Source: an uncultured Collinsella sp.
GTDB taxonomy: Bacteria > Actinomycetota > Coriobacteriia > Coriobacteriales > Coriobacteriaceae
Assembly (NCBI GenBank): GCA_959602645.1
Contig: CAUGTZ010000005.1
Location: 1 to 64,000, forward strand
Direction of reading: 5' to 3'
DNA length: 64,000 nucleotides
This document shows positions 1-8,608 of the stretch, piece by piece. The notes beneath the pieces are model-generated. The model was not told where the DNA came from. It saw nothing but the letters and a program-made list of their open reading frames with translations, and made no database searches. Within the stretch, counting starts at the first letter, position 1. Every line of letters starts with the position of its first letter. The translations under genes were made by a program, and so were the position numbers.

Positions 1-26
1 TTTCCCGATGTCCAAGAAATGGGAGG

Positions 27-50
27 CAGTTCACTGTCCCCTTTGTGGTG
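27..50. repeat. short GGGGACAG-type intergenic motif
   Basis: The complement reads AAAGGGGACAGTGAACTG. It resembles the GGGACA-containing motifs at 46566, 56105, 30571 and 32521. It lies just downstream of the ABC ATPase gene. Whether it belongs to the same repeat family is an inference from a short match. Confidence 0.35.
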
Positions 51-63
51 GTTTTCTAGGTCG

Positions 64-858
64 TTAGCTCAGCAGCATGCGGTCGTTGGCGAGCTCGCCG
101 CCCGAGACCTCCTCGAACTTCTGCAGCAGGTCGGCGACGGTGAGCGACTTCTTTTCGTCGCCCGCCACGTCGTAGATCACGTGACCCTCGTGCATCATGA
201 TCAGGCGATTGCCCAGACGGATGGCGTCGTTCATGTTGTGCGTGACCATGAGCGTGGTCAGGTGGTTCTCGTCGACAATCTCCTCGGTCAGATTGAGCAC
301 CTTAGAGGCCGTCTTAGGGTCGAGGGCCGCGGTGTGCTCGTCGAGCAGCAGCAGGCGTGGCTTGGTGAGCGTGGCCATGAGCAGGGTGAGTGCCTGGCGC
401 TGGCCACCCGAAAGCAGGCCGACCTTTGCGTTGAGGCGCGTGTCCAGACCGAGGTCCAGGCGCTTGAGCAGCTCAACGTACTCGTCCTTCTCGGCCTTGG
501 TGACGCCCCACGAAAGACCGCGACGCTGGCCGCGGCGCTTGGCGAGGGCCAGGTTCTCGGCAATTTGCATGTCGGCTGCGGTGCCGCGCATGGGGTCCTG
601 GAACACGCGCCCCAGGTACTTGGCGCGCTGCGACTCGCTCAGGCGCGAGACGTCGGTGCCGTCGAGCTCGATAACGCCCGAATCGAGCGGATACACGCCG
701 GCGATCATATTGAGCAGCGTGGACTTGCCGGCGCCGTTGCCGCCGATCACGGTTACGAAGTCGCCATCATTGAGGGTAAGGTCGACGCCGGTGAGCGCGC
801 GCTTCTCGGTGACGGTGCCCTTGTTAAAGGTCTTCTTGACGTGTGAGAGCTTAAGCAT
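64..858 (-). CDS. ABC transporter ATP-binding protein (ABC_sub_bind / TrpXYZ-like importer)
   Basis: Cytoplasmic ATPase (264 aa) that would power import through the permease encoded just upstream. Walker A GGNGAGKST is at about residues 39-47, the ABC signature LSGGQRQ at about 149-155, and Walker B LLLLDEH about 20 residues later. I chose the ATG at 858 because an AAGGGGG ribosome-binding site lies 9 nt before it. The in-frame ATG at 867 has no room for one. The start overlaps the permease stop by a few bases, so the two are translationally coupled. The substrate is not readable from sequence; relatives with this type of binding protein include tryptophan importers. Confidence 0.9.
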   Translation of the reverse strand: MLKLSHVKKTFNKGTVTEKRALTGVDLTLNDGDFVTVIGGNGAGKSTLLNMIAGVYPLDSGVIELDGTDVSRLSESQRAKYLGRVFQDPMRGTAADMQIAENLALAKRRGQRRGLSWGVTKAEKDEYVELLKRLDLGLDTRLNAKVGLLSGGQRQALTLLMATLTKPRLLLLDEHTAALDPKTASKVLNLTEEIVDENHLTTLMVTHNMNDAIRLGNRLIMMHEGHVIYDVAGDEKKSLTVADLLQKFEEVSGGELANDRMLLS

Positions 859-1774
859 CTGCCTCATCCCCCTTCGTGTAGGAGCTGCGGAGCTTATAGC
901 GCTCCCAAACCACGGGTACGCACAGGGCCACGGCGACGATTACGGCGGAGAGCAGCTTCATGTCGTTGGCGTCCATGCCCAACTGCAGCACGATGGCGCG
1001 GATAAGGAAGTACACCACGGAGCCAAAGACGGCGGAGGCCAGGCGAACGCTAAACTGCGTGAGGCCGCCGGGCAGCAGGCGGCCGAGCACCTCGCCGATA
1101 ACAATGGCGGCAAGACCGATAACGATGGCACCGGTGCCCATGCCAATGTCGGCGTACTTCTGGCTCTGGCAGATGAGCGCGCCCGAAAGGCCGATGAGGG
1201 CGTTGGAGAGCACGAGGGCGATCATCTTGGTGGAGTTGGTGTTGACGCCCAGAGCGCGGATCATGTACTCGTTGTTGCCGGTGGCGCGCAGCGCCGAGCC
1301 GATCTCGGTGCCAAAGAACCAATACAGGATGGCAACGATAGCCACAGCGAGCAAGATGCCCAGGATGATGGCGACGGTGGACTGCGGCAGGCCCGTCATG
1401 TTGCTGACAGACGAGAAGATAGTGCCCTTGGCAAGGATGGGCGTATTGGATTTGCCCATGATGCGCAGGTTGATGGACCACAGACTGATCTGCGTCAGGA
1501 TTCCGGCGAGGATCGCGGGAATCTCAAAGACGGTGGTCAAAATGCCCGTGACGGCGCCCGCGATGGCACCGGCACACATGCCGGCCAAAACAGCGAGCAG
1601 CGGGTCGACGTTGTTATTGACGATGAGTACGGCGCAGACGCAGCCGCCGAGGGCAAAGCTGCCGTCGCAGGTCATATCGGGGATGTCGAGCAGGCGGAAC
1701 GTGATAAACACGCCAAGCACCATAATGCCCCAGAGGACGCCCTGCGAAACGGCGCCCTGCAATGCAATAAGCAT
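851..1774 (-). CDS. ABC transporter permease (BPD_transp_2 / LivH-like)
   Basis: Integral membrane protein of 307 aa, almost wholly hydrophobic, with about eight predicted membrane segments. It belongs to the branched-chain/ribose-type permease superfamily used by ABC_sub_bind importers. An AGGAGG ribosome-binding site lies 8 nt before the ATG. It sits between the lipoprotein gene (upstream) and the ATPase gene (downstream, overlapping), which completes a three-gene importer. The C-terminus ends in a short charged tail with no extra domain. The family call is firm; the substrate is unknown. Confidence 0.88.
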   Translation of the reverse strand: MLIALQGAVSQGVLWGIMVLGVFITFRLLDIPDMTCDGSFALGGCVCAVLIVNNNVDPLLAVLAGMCAGAIAGAVTGILTTVFEIPAILAGILTQISLWSINLRIMGKSNTPILAKGTIFSSVSNMTGLPQSTVAIILGILLAVAIVAILYWFFGTEIGSALRATGNNEYMIRALGVNTNSTKMIALVLSNALIGLSGALICQSQKYADIGMGTGAIVIGLAAIVIGEVLGRLLPGGLTQFSVRLASAVFGSVVYFLIRAIVLQLGMDANDMKLLSAVIVAVALCVPVVWERYKLRSSYTKGDEADA

Positions 1775-1878
1775 GCTTCATACCTCCTAGGATAGGGTGG
1801 ACACGTGAGTCACCATGATAGCGGTAACAATGCATAAAAGAGCTGCGGCCGGATGTTTTGTCTCATCCGTAACAAGCA

Positions 1879-1907
1879 GGGCGAACGCCGGTCTTTGGCG
1901 TTCGCCC
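1879..1907 (-). promoter_or_regulatory. intercistronic stem-loop between binding-protein and permease genes
   Basis: A perfect 11-bp inverted repeat (GGGCGAACGCC and its complement) with a 7-nt loop lies in the 204-bp gap between the lipoprotein gene and the permease gene. It is not followed by a T-run on the minus strand. It is therefore more likely an mRNA stabiliser or weak attenuator that lets the binding protein be made in excess than a full terminator. Confidence 0.6.
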
Positions 1908-1978
1908 CTGTGGCTCAGATATTGAATAACGCAGCTATGGCGCGAGTGCGGGTCCTAGACGCGTTACCGCGCATGGCG

Positions 1979-2959
1979 CTACTCGTCCAGAGCGGAAAGG
2001 TCGATGCCCAGCGCCTCGGCCATCTCGTCGTTCTTGACGACGACCAGGTCCTTGCTCGAGAGGTGCTTGATCGGCATATCCTCGGGTTTGGCCTTGCCCT
2101 TCAGGATCTTAACGGCCATCTCGCCCGCGGCGTAGCCCAGGTCCTCATAGTTGATGGAGAGGGTGAACAGGCCGCCGGCCATGCACATGCCCTCCTCGCC
2201 GGTTACGAAGGGGAGCTTATTCTCCTTGCAGATCTGGCCGACCTGCGAGGCGCCCGCGGCGATGGTGTTATCGGTGGGGGAGTACAGCGCGTCGACCTTG
2301 CCCACGGCAGATTCGACGACGGACTGGATCTCGTTGGAGCTCGAGACGGTGAAGTCGGTGTAGTCCAGGCCCAGCTTGTCGAGCTCCTTCTTGGCGGCCT
2401 TGATCTGGACGTCGGAGTTGGACTCGGCGGTGCAGTAGAGCAGACCGACCTTCTTTACGTCGGGCAGGACCTTCTGCATCATCTCGAGCTGCTCGGCGAC
2501 CGGGGTGAGGTCGGAGGCGCCAGTGACGTTGGTGCCGGGCTTTTCGTTGTCCTGGACCAGGCCCGAGGCGGCGTAGTCGGTGATGGCGCAACCCACGATG
2601 GGGATATCGGCGGTGGCGCCGGCGGCGGCCTGCGCGGCGGGCGTAGCGATGGCGTAGATCAGGTCGACGTCATCGCCCACGAACTTGTCGGCGATGGACT
2701 TACACGTGGACTGGTCATTCTGGGCGTTCTTCTGGTCGATTTTGACCTTAAGGCCGCTCTTCTTGATGGCCTTGACGAAGCCGTCGTTGGCGGCGTCGAG
2801 TGCGGAGTGCTCGGTGAGCTGCAGAACGCCGACGGTGTAGTCGGAACCGGCGGCAGCAGAGCCGGAACCAGAGTTGCCGCCGCATCCGGCGAGCGGAGCG
2901 AGCGCGAGCAGGCCAGCAGAGACCAGAAGGCTCCTGCGGCTGATGGTGATGTCCTTCAT
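1979..2959 (-). CDS. ABC transporter substrate-binding lipoprotein (ABC_sub_bind family)
   Basis: Extracytoplasmic solute-binding protein of 326 aa. The N-terminus is a lipoprotein signal peptide with a basic start (MKDITISRR), a hydrophobic stretch and the lipobox LAGC. A Ser/Gly-rich linker and a two-lobed periplasmic-binding fold of the ABC_sub_bind (PF04392-type) family follow. The ATG at 2959 was chosen because it has a GGGGG ribosome-binding site and begins a clean signal peptide; longer versions would bury it. It is the first gene of the importer operon, with a promoter at 3023-3050. The family binds small amino-acid-like ligands such as tryptophan, but no ligand can be assigned here. 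Confidence 0.9.
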   Translation of the reverse strand: MKDITISRRSLLVSAGLLALAPLAGCGGNSGSGSAAAGSDYTVGVLQLTEHSALDAANDGFVKAIKKSGLKVKIDQKNAQNDQSTCKSIADKFVGDDVDLIYAIATPAAQAAAGATADIPIVGCAITDYAASGLVQDNEKPGTNVTGASDLTPVAEQLEMMQKVLPDVKKVGLLYCTAESNSDVQIKAAKKELDKLGLDYTDFTVSSSNEIQSVVESAVGKVDALYSPTDNTIAAGASQVGQICKENKLPFVTGEEGMCMAGGLFTLSINYEDLGYAAGEMAVKILKGKAKPEDMPIKHLSSKDLVVVKNDEMAEALGIDLSALDE

Positions 2960-3022
2960 ATCGTTACCCCCAGTATAGAAATGGCTGGAAATACTGCACT
3001 CAAACAAAGTGCAAGTGGAACT

Positions 3023-3050
3023 ATAGTAGCGCGGATGTCCATTTTTACAA
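3023..3050 (-). promoter_or_regulatory. promoter of the ABC importer operon, with adjoining palindrome
   Basis: On the minus strand TTGTAA (3045-3050) and TACTAT (3023-3028) are separated by 16 bp, 64 bp upstream of the lipoprotein start. Directly upstream of the -35 element, at 3052-3064, lies the palindrome AACCTG-G-CAGGTT, a plausible regulator site. Confidence 0.5.
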
Positions 3051-3119
3051 TAACCTGGCAGGTTTTTTAATACAGAACCGGATGGGCGGTACGGGTAGTC
3101 GAATGGACGGCGGAGGTTC

Positions 3120-3902
3120 TTATGCGGCGGAGGCGTCGTCCTCCTCCAGGGCGGCGAAGAGCTTCCTGCCGTCGAGGAGACGCGTGGTGACGTTTCTCAT
3201 GCGCCCGATCTCTACGGTACGCAGCGTGTCATCGGCGCCTCGGGCGTCATAGACCGTTCCCAGCAAATACGAGATGCCGTCTCGTTGCTTGATGGCAAAG
3301 GGGCGGAGTGTCATCCGTGCTACTTCGGTTTCGCCACGTGCCGTGACGCTCGAAATATCAAAACTCACCGTGGTTCCGTGGTCGATGGCCTGCTCGATGA
3401 GCTCGCAGGTGTCGATGCGCTTGACGGGCGTGCGCGTGGCCTTGGTGGATTTGCCGCCGGCGCTTGGAGCAGGCTCGGGTGCATCGAGGTAGCCGCGAAC
3501 ATCGGCACTCGCCATGGCGACCAAGTGCTGAGCCATGCTTTTTCGAATAGCAATGGGCGTAGAGCGGTTGCGCATGACCATACCGTGGAGCCGGATGATC
3601 TCTTCGTCGGTGAGCGGACGGGTCAAGAGCCGATACCCCACGCCGCGTTTGTACTCAATTTCGTATCCGGCATGGCGAAGTGCGGAGATGGCGGTGTAGA
3701 TGCTGCGTCGCGCCGCCGAGATGGGCATGCGGGCGGGGTCGTCGGGATGGGCGAGGCGCCGGATCAACTCATCGGAAAGCATGGCCTTGTCCTCGCCGGT
3801 GTTCTCGCTTAATAGTTGCAGGATGCGAACGGCGCGATAGGCTGCCATCGAGGCGGCGCCTCTCGTTGTGGTGTCGTAGGTTTCAACAGCGGCTTCGGTC
3901 AT
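3120..3902 (-). CDS. WYL-domain winged-helix transcriptional regulator
   Basis: Putative DNA-binding regulator of 260 aa. Residues about 15-95 form a helix-turn-helix/winged region (RRSIYTAISALRHAGYEI followed by a GVGYRLL wing). The C-terminal half fits a WYL ligand-sensing domain: a strand with LRPFAI, then GISYLLG, then the RTVEIGRM stretch. Start choice: an AAAGGA site sits 10 nt before the ATG at 3902, whereas the GTG at 3911 is only 1 nt from it. The gene is monocistronic, between the importer operon and asnS. The target is unknown; the neighbouring importer is a candidate by proximity only. Confidence 0.72.
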   Translation of the reverse strand: MTEAAVETYDTTTRGAASMAAYRAVRILQLLSENTGEDKAMLSDELIRRLAHPDDPARMPISAARRSIYTAISALRHAGYEIEYKRGVGYRLLTRPLTDEEIIRLHGMVMRNRSTPIAIRKSMAQHLVAMASADVRGYLDAPEPAPSAGGKSTKATRTPVKRIDTCELIEQAIDHGTTVSFDISSVTARGETEVARMTLRPFAIKQRDGISYLLGTVYDARGADDTLRTVEIGRMRNVTTRLLDGRKLFAALEEDDASAA

Positions 3903-4019
3903 GGTGCCCACGTCCTTTCCGTTTTGGGTGGCGACGGTATGGAGCCTAGGACGCGGGGTTATCCTAGGGGCGCAGGGCGCTCTGGGCGGTCGGTAGTCGT
4001 CGGCAAACGGCGGTTCGAG

Positions 4020-4082
4020 TTTTCAACAGCCCTGCTCAACTGACCAAAAACTTGCCAAAAGCTTGACGGATGCTGTTGAAAA
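4020..4082. repeat. 11-bp inverted repeat overlapping the asnS terminator tail
   Basis: TTTTCAACAGC at 4020-4030 is the exact complement of GCTGTTGAAAA at 4072-4082, with 41 nt between. The right arm overlaps the T-tract of the asnS terminator, so this fold and the terminator tail are mutually exclusive in part. Confidence 0.55.
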
Positions 4083-4114
4083 AAGCGTCTCTCGACCGAT
4101 GTCGAGAGACGCTT
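4079..4114 (-). terminator. rho-independent terminator of asnS
   Basis: A 14-bp perfect stem (AAGCGTCTCTCGAC and its complement) closes a 4-nt loop. It is followed on the minus strand by a T-run, 48 nt after the asnS stop codon. Confidence 0.9.
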
Positions 4115-4161
4115 GTGCGATGAGCGTTTGCGTGTGGCGACGCGAGCTAGCGTCCGACGTA

Positions 4162-5565
4162 TTAGAAGTCGGCGTTGCCCACGGTGCGCGGGTGCGGCAG
4201 GACGTCGCGGATGTTGCCCACGCCGGTGAGGTACATCACCAAGCGCTCGAAGCCCAGACCGTAGCCGGCGTGCTTGCAGGAACCGTAGCGGCGCAGGTCC
4301 AGATAGTACTTGTACTGCTCGGGATTCATGCCCAGGTCCTTGATACGGGCCTCGAGCAGGTCCAGGCGCTCCTCGCGCTGGGAGCCACCGATGATCTCGC
4401 CGATGCCCGGCACCAGGCAGTCGGCGGCGGCGACGGTCTTGCCGTCGTCGTTCATGCGCATATAGAAGGCCTTGATCTCTGCCGGGTAGTCGGTTACGAA
4501 GGTCGGGCGCTTAAAGTGCTCCTCGGTCAGGAAGCGCTCGTGCTCGGTCTGCAGGTCGATGCCCCAGCTGACGGGGTAATCAAACTGGTGGCCAGCAGCG
4601 ACTGCCTGCTCCAGGATCTCGATGGCATCGGTGTAGGTAACGCGGGCAAAGTCGGAGTTTGCCACGTGGTCCAGGCGCTCGATCAGGCCCTTGTCCACAA
4701 ACTTGTTGAGCATGTTGAGCTCGTCGGGGCAGGTGGCCATAACGTCCTTGAGGACGTACTTGAGCATGGCTTCGGCGTTATCCATGTAGTCGTTCAGATC
4801 GGCAAAGGCCATCTCGGGCTCGATCATCCAAAACTCGGCGGCGTGGCGCGTGGTGTTGGAGTTTTCGGCGCGGAAGGTGGGGCCAAAGGTGTACACGTCG
4901 CCAAAGGCCATGGCAAAGTTCTCGGCGTTGAGCTGGCCGGACACGGTGAGGCTCGCGTGCTTGCCAAAGAAGTCCTGGCTCCAGTCGACCTCGCCGGACT
5001 CGGTGAGGGGCGGATTTTTGGGGTCGAGCGTGGTCACGCGGAACATCTCGCCGGCGCCCTCGCAGTCACTCGTGGTGATGATAGGGGTGTTGACGTAGAC
5101 AAAGCCCTGCTCCTGGAAGAAGCGGTGGATGGCCGCAGCCGCGACAGAGCGGATGCGGAACACGGCTCGGAACAGGTTGGTGCGCGGGCGCAGGTGCTGC
5201 TGGGTGCGCAGGAACTCGACGGTTGCGCGCTTCTTCTGCAGCGGGTAATCCGGGGCGCTGACGCCCTCGACCTCGATGGAAGTGGCAGAAAGCTCGAAAG
5301 GCTGGGGCGCATCGGGGGTCAGCTTGACGGTGCCGGTGCAGATGAGGGCGGCCGAGACATTTTGATGGGCGATCTCGTCGTAGTTGTCGAGTGCCTCGCG
5401 GTTCATGACGACCTGCAGGTCGCGGAAGCAGCTGCCGTCGTTGAGCGTAACAAAGCCAAAGTTCTTCATGTCGCGGATGGACTTGACCCAGCCGGCGACG
5501 GTGACGGTCTGGCCGCCGAGCGACTCGGCATCAGCATAGAGCTGCGCGATTTTGGTGCGGTTCAC
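4162..5565 (-). CDS. asnS: asparaginyl-tRNA synthetase
   Basis: Class IIb aminoacyl-tRNA synthetase charging tRNA-Asn with asparagine in the cytoplasm. The N-terminal OB-fold anticodon-binding domain (VTVAGWVKSIRDMKNFGFV) is followed by the class II catalytic core. Motif 2 is visible as FRAENSNTTRHAAEFWMIEPEM split around residues 220-245, and motif 3 as GLGFERLVMYLTG near the C-terminus, which ends HPRTVGNADF as expected. I chose the GTG at 5565, directly downstream of GGGAGG, because it gives 467 aa, the usual family length. An upstream ATG would add about 20 residues without homology. It is monocistronic, with its own terminator. Confidence 0.96.
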   Translation of the reverse strand: MNRTKIAQLYADAESLGGQTVTVAGWVKSIRDMKNFGFVTLNDGSCFRDLQVVMNREALDNYDEIAHQNVSAALICTGTVKLTPDAPQPFELSATSIEVEGVSAPDYPLQKKRATVEFLRTQQHLRPRTNLFRAVFRIRSVAAAAIHRFFQEQGFVYVNTPIITTSDCEGAGEMFRVTTLDPKNPPLTESGEVDWSQDFFGKHASLTVSGQLNAENFAMAFGDVYTFGPTFRAENSNTTRHAAEFWMIEPEMAFADLNDYMDNAEAMLKYVLKDVMATCPDELNMLNKFVDKGLIERLDHVANSDFARVTYTDAIEILEQAVAAGHQFDYPVSWGIDLQTEHERFLTEEHFKRPTFVTDYPAEIKAFYMRMNDDGKTVAAADCLVPGIGEIIGGSQREERLDLLEARIKDLGMNPEQYKYYLDLRRYGSCKHAGYGLGFERLVMYLTGVGNIRDVLPHPRTVGNADF

Positions 5566-5675
5566 GTATCCTCCCATAACGGTTGAATGATAGTTATCCA
5601 TACAGTTCGATATTCTAGCAGCTCGGCTCATTTGGGCTATACAGATAAGGCATTGGCGGGATGGTTTTTCAAACG

Positions 5676-5709
5676 AAAAGCGCCCGCGGCCAAATGGTCG
5701 CGGGCGCTT
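5676..5709 (-). terminator. terminator of the EIIA gene
   Basis: An 11-bp perfect GC stem (AAGCGCCCGCG and its complement) with a 10-nt loop lies 38 nt downstream of the EIIA stop on the minus strand. A short TTTTCG tail follows. It also separates the EIIA gene from asnS. Confidence 0.85.
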
Positions 5710-5746
5710 GGCGTGGTGCCTTTTGGCTGTGTGGCGCGGGGCCTGG

Positions 5747-6310
5747 CTACTTGGTCTTGGCTACCAGCAGCGGGTCGCCCAGCTTGACGAGCGGGTTGCC
5801 GCCGATAAGCGTTCCAGACTCGCCGACATGGTCGATGCTCTTAAGGCGATCGAGCTCGGAGACGATGACGGTCACGATGTCCTCGTGGCCAGCGGCCTTA
5901 ATGGCCTCGCGGTCGAAGCTGATGAGCGGCTGGCCTGCCTTGACCACATCGCCCATCTCGACAAAGCGGGCAAAACCCTTGCCGTTCATTTCCACGGTGC
6001 CCAGGCCAACATGGATGAACACGCGAAGACCGTCCTCGGTGATCATGCCAATGGAGTGGTTGGTGACGGTGGTGGCGCCGATGCGGCCGTTGGCGGGCGC
6101 ATAGATGGTGCCGGTAATGGGCTCGATGCCATAGCCCTGGCCAAGCATGCCCGAGGCGATCGTCTCGTCGGGGACCTCGTTCAGGTTGACGAGCACGCCG
6201 TTGACGGGGGCATAGATGACGCCTTCGCGGGTGGCGAAGCTTGCTGCGGGCGGAACGGACGCCTCGCCCGTCGAGGTGAAGGTGGACTTAAGCGAATCGA
6301 GCAGACCCAT
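5747..6310 (-). CDS. PTS glucose-family EIIA component (Crr-like), stand-alone
   Basis: Cytoplasmic phosphocarrier of 187 aa that passes phosphate from HPr to a sugar-specific EIIB. The fold matches the PTS_EIIA_1 (Glc) family. His85 (TVTNHSIG) and His100 (VFIHVGLGTVEMNGKGF) are 15 residues apart, the same spacing as the His75/His90 active-site pair of E. coli EIIA-Glc, so His100 should be the phosphorylated residue. The ATG at 6310 follows GGAGG with a 5-nt spacer. No ptsH, ptsI or EIIBC is adjacent; a lone EIIC is at 46611. It may serve several permeases and also act as a regulator, as EIIA-Glc does elsewhere. Confidence 0.93.
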   Translation of the reverse strand: MGLLDSLKSTFTSTGEASVPPAASFATREGVIYAPVNGVLVNLNEVPDETIASGMLGQGYGIEPITGTIYAPANGRIGATTVTNHSIGMITEDGLRVFIHVGLGTVEMNGKGFARFVEMGDVVKAGQPLISFDREAIKAAGHEDIVTVIVSELDRLKSIDHVGESGTLIGGNPLVKLGDPLLVAKTK

Positions 6311-6357
6311 AGTTGCCTCCAACTTAAATAGGCGCATATCGCGCGTTTGGTTTGCCG

Positions 6358-6367
6358 GAAACGTTTC
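6358..6367. promoter_or_regulatory. GAAACGTTTC palindrome between divergent genes
   Basis: A perfect 10-bp palindrome with a central CG, 48 bp upstream of the EIIA start and in the gap shared with the divergent esterase gene. Operators of LacI/CcpA-type regulators have this centre and half-site style, so carbon-source control of EIIA is plausible. Short palindromes also occur by chance. Confidence 0.35.
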
Positions 6368-6554
6368 ATATGTGTTTCGCGGCTTGGTCAACGTCCCCTA
6401 TTCTACGCTGCTCAGCGATACCTCTGAGCTGGGATTATGTGATATATCAGTTGAAGGGAAACTAATTGCTGGAGTGTTTCTGCGCCACGGGTTCAAGTGG
6501 GGTACGCTTGAAGGCGAAAAACAAGGGCGCGTAATTTGCGCGAAGGGAGCACAT

Positions 6555-7457
6555 ATGATTGCCGAGAGCCATGCACTGTGGGGCGAGGAGCCGACCGAGG
6601 AATATCCGGCGACGTTTACGTATTTGGGTGCCGAGCCGCTCCCCGATAAACCGAATGGCCGCCGCCCCGCGGTGATCATCTGCGGCGGAGGCGGGTTTAC
6701 ACATATCGCTCCGCACGAGCAGGACCCGGTGGCGTTTGCATTTTTGGACCGCGGCTACCAGGCCTTTGTGCTCAACTATGTGACGAGTGGCACGGGCGAT
6801 GTGAGCTTTCCGCACCCGCAGGCAGACCTTGCCAAGATGGTCGCCACGGTGCGCGCCAACGCCGACGAGTGGCATGTCGATCCTAAGCGCGTGTGCGTCG
6901 TGGGATTCTCGGCGGGCGGCATGATTTGCGCCTCGCTGGCAACACAGTGGAAGACCGGCTCCTTCGCGGCACTTGCCGGGGCGCGTCCGGACGACATTCG
7001 TCCCGATGCCGTGGTGCTGGGCTATCCATTGCTCGACTTTGCCTATGTGCGCGACATGCAGACGCGCGATCCGCGCATTGACTTGCGCGTGCCCAAGACG
7101 GGCGGCAAGACGGGGCGCGATTTGCTCAACGACTACCTGTCGATGGTGACGGGCGGCGAGGCAACTGACGAGCATCTGGCCGACATCTGCCCCACCACGC
7201 ATGTTTCGCGTCAGATGCCACCGACCTTTGTGTGGGGCGTGTCCGACGACAAGACGGCGCCGATCGCGCAGGTCTATCCGTTTGCCCAACGCATGGCGGA
7301 GGAGGGCGTCGCTTGCGAGATGCACGTCTTTGACCAGGGCGGTCACGGCCTTTCGCTCGGCAACGCCAACACCGCGGTCGACAACGAGGACAAGCAGGTG
7401 GCAGTCCGTCCCTGGATCCGCCTAGCCTTCCGCTTCCTGGAGCGCCACGGGTTTTAG
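6555..7457 (+). CDS. alpha/beta hydrolase, acetyl-esterase/lipase type
   Basis: Putative carboxylesterase of 300 aa, probably cytoplasmic since no signal peptide is present. The fold is that of the Aes/BD-FAE esterases. An oxyanion-type loop (VIICGGGGFTHIAPHEQD) is followed by the nucleophile elbow GFSAGG with Ser119, an Asp in GVSDDKTAP, and the catalytic His in FDQGGHGLSLG near the C-terminus. Such enzymes de-acetylate sugars or xylo-oligosaccharides. The ATG at 6555 has GAAGGGAG upstream; the frame is open further upstream, but that part lacks a ribosome-binding site and crosses into the divergent EIIA gene. It is monocistronic. Confidence 0.88.
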   Translation: MIAESHALWGEEPTEEYPATFTYLGAEPLPDKPNGRRPAVIICGGGGFTHIAPHEQDPVAFAFLDRGYQAFVLNYVTSGTGDVSFPHPQADLAKMVATVRANADEWHVDPKRVCVVGFSAGGMICASLATQWKTGSFAALAGARPDDIRPDAVVLGYPLLDFAYVRDMQTRDPRIDLRVPKTGGKTGRDLLNDYLSMVTGGEATDEHLADICPTTHVSRQMPPTFVWGVSDDKTAPIAQVYPFAQRMAEEGVACEMHVFDQGGHGLSLGNANTAVDNEDKQVAVRPWIRLAFRFLERHGF

Positions 7458-7703
7458 TTACGGCGTTTTACCACACGCCGCAACCACTTGACGCTGCGAG
7501 CCCGCCAGGGCGGCAATCTGCCTTTCAACTTCGGCGGCATGACCAGAAGGTCAATGCCTCCTCGCTTCAAGGCACCTTGCTCGCTCTGGCGGGCTTTCGC
7601 TGTCGTTGCCAAAAGAATGATCCCTTGGGGACGGAGGAAAACGGATCAGTTTGGGCGGTGCTGGCGCCAAGGTTTAAGACCGACGTTGTCCCTTGTTGCT
7701 TCC
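7458..7703. other. non-coding gap with inverted repeats
   Basis: No gene is seen between the esterase and the convergent GntR gene. GGCG/CGCC arms just after the esterase stop could form a weak terminator. AGCCCGCCAG (7499-7508) pairs with CTGGCGGGCT (7586-7595). TGATCC (7618-7623) pairs with GGATCA (7643-7648) around GGGGACGGAGG, a motif related to other GGGAC-type repeats in this window. Confidence 0.5.
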
Positions 7704-8354
7704 CTACCAGACGGTGAACTGGGCGTTTTCTGTGTTCCAATGGACATCGCGAACGTAGTCGCGCACGCCCGTCGCATCTCGTGCTTCGAACAACTCAAGA
7801 ATATGGGCATGTTCGTTGTTGGCTTTATTGAGCAGTTTGCACGCCGTCTCCTGGTCGACAGTCTCGTAATCGCGCTTGATAAAGCAGCGCTCGAGCTGTG
7901 AGATCATATCGCGCAGACGGTCGTTGCCGCAGCGGTTGAAGTACGTCAGATGAAAGTCTCGCTGAATGTCGTCGTACTTTCGGATGAGACCGCCTTGGAT
8001 CGCGAGGTCCATAGAGCCGACGAGAAATTTCAGCTGTGTAATGTCATCGTCGGTTAGGTTCGGACAGGAGAGATATGCGGCCTGCCCGTCGAGCGGCCCC
8101 ATAATCTCAAAGACTTCAACGGCGTTTTGCTGATCGAACCCACGGACGCGGAATCCGCGGCGGGGGAGATTGTCCAGGTAGCCATCGCTTGCCAGCTGGA
8201 TGAGCGCCTCGCGTACCGGCGTGCGCGACACGCCCATGGCATCGCAGATCGTTTGCTCGCTCAGCCGGTCGCCGGCGGACAACTCGCCGGCGTCAATACG
8301 GCTCGAAATATAGTCGTATACGTGGTCCTTCAGGGGCCTTCTGAGCGTTTCCAT
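7704..8354 (-). CDS. GntR-family transcriptional regulator, FCD (FadR-like) subfamily
   Basis: DNA-binding regulator of 216 aa. The N-terminal winged helix (about residues 8-75) carries the GntR signature: LSEQTICDAMGVSRTPVREA, followed by the GYLDNLPRRGFRV wing. Residues about 85-205 are the all-helical FCD effector domain, with metal- or ligand-binding His/Asp positions (FHLTYF, NEHAHIL). It is transcribed divergently from the DDAH-like and antiporter genes. The intergenic region holds a perfect 12-bp palindrome of the FadR-subfamily type (8500-8511), so it probably controls that pair. The effector could be a (methyl)arginine or citrulline derivative; that is inference. Confidence 0.9.
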   Translation of the reverse strand: METLRRPLKDHVYDYISSRIDAGELSAGDRLSEQTICDAMGVSRTPVREALIQLASDGYLDNLPRRGFRVRGFDQQNAVEVFEIMGPLDGQAAYLSCPNLTDDDITQLKFLVGSMDLAIQGGLIRKYDDIQRDFHLTYFNRCGNDRLRDMISQLERCFIKRDYETVDQETACKLLNKANNEHAHILELFEARDATGVRDYVRDVHWNTENAQFTVW

Positions 8355-8499
8355 CGGCCTATGTTCCTTAACTGTATTTTCTAAAATTAAACACGTTTCG
8401 CTTGAATAGCTCAGTTGAATTATAGAACGACCAGCTAAATCGTACTACTTTGCGCCGATACGTAAGAATACGCTTACCGATGAATATCTACCGTTCAGT

Positions 8500-8511
8500 A
8501 TTGTATACAAT
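8500..8511. promoter_or_regulatory. candidate operator of the GntR/FCD regulator
   Basis: ATTGTATACAAT is a perfect 12-bp palindrome containing TGTATACA, matching the GT-N2-AC core of known FadR-subfamily operators. It sits in the divergent gap, 98 bp before the hydrolase start and 146 bp before the gntR start. A second half-site (TATACAA) follows directly. Confidence 0.6.
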
Positions 8512-8608
8512 ATACAAAACAGGAAAACCGCACTAAGATAAAGCCATCGAAAGGAAGGCGGGCGCGAAGAAGTCCCGCTCTCTGCTAAGAGATCCAAGGA
8601 GGATCATC

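Noticed and set aside
6216..6554. Longer esterase starting inside the divergent EIIA gene
   Set aside because: No ribosome-binding site and no homology in the extension; the ATG at 6555 has a good site.
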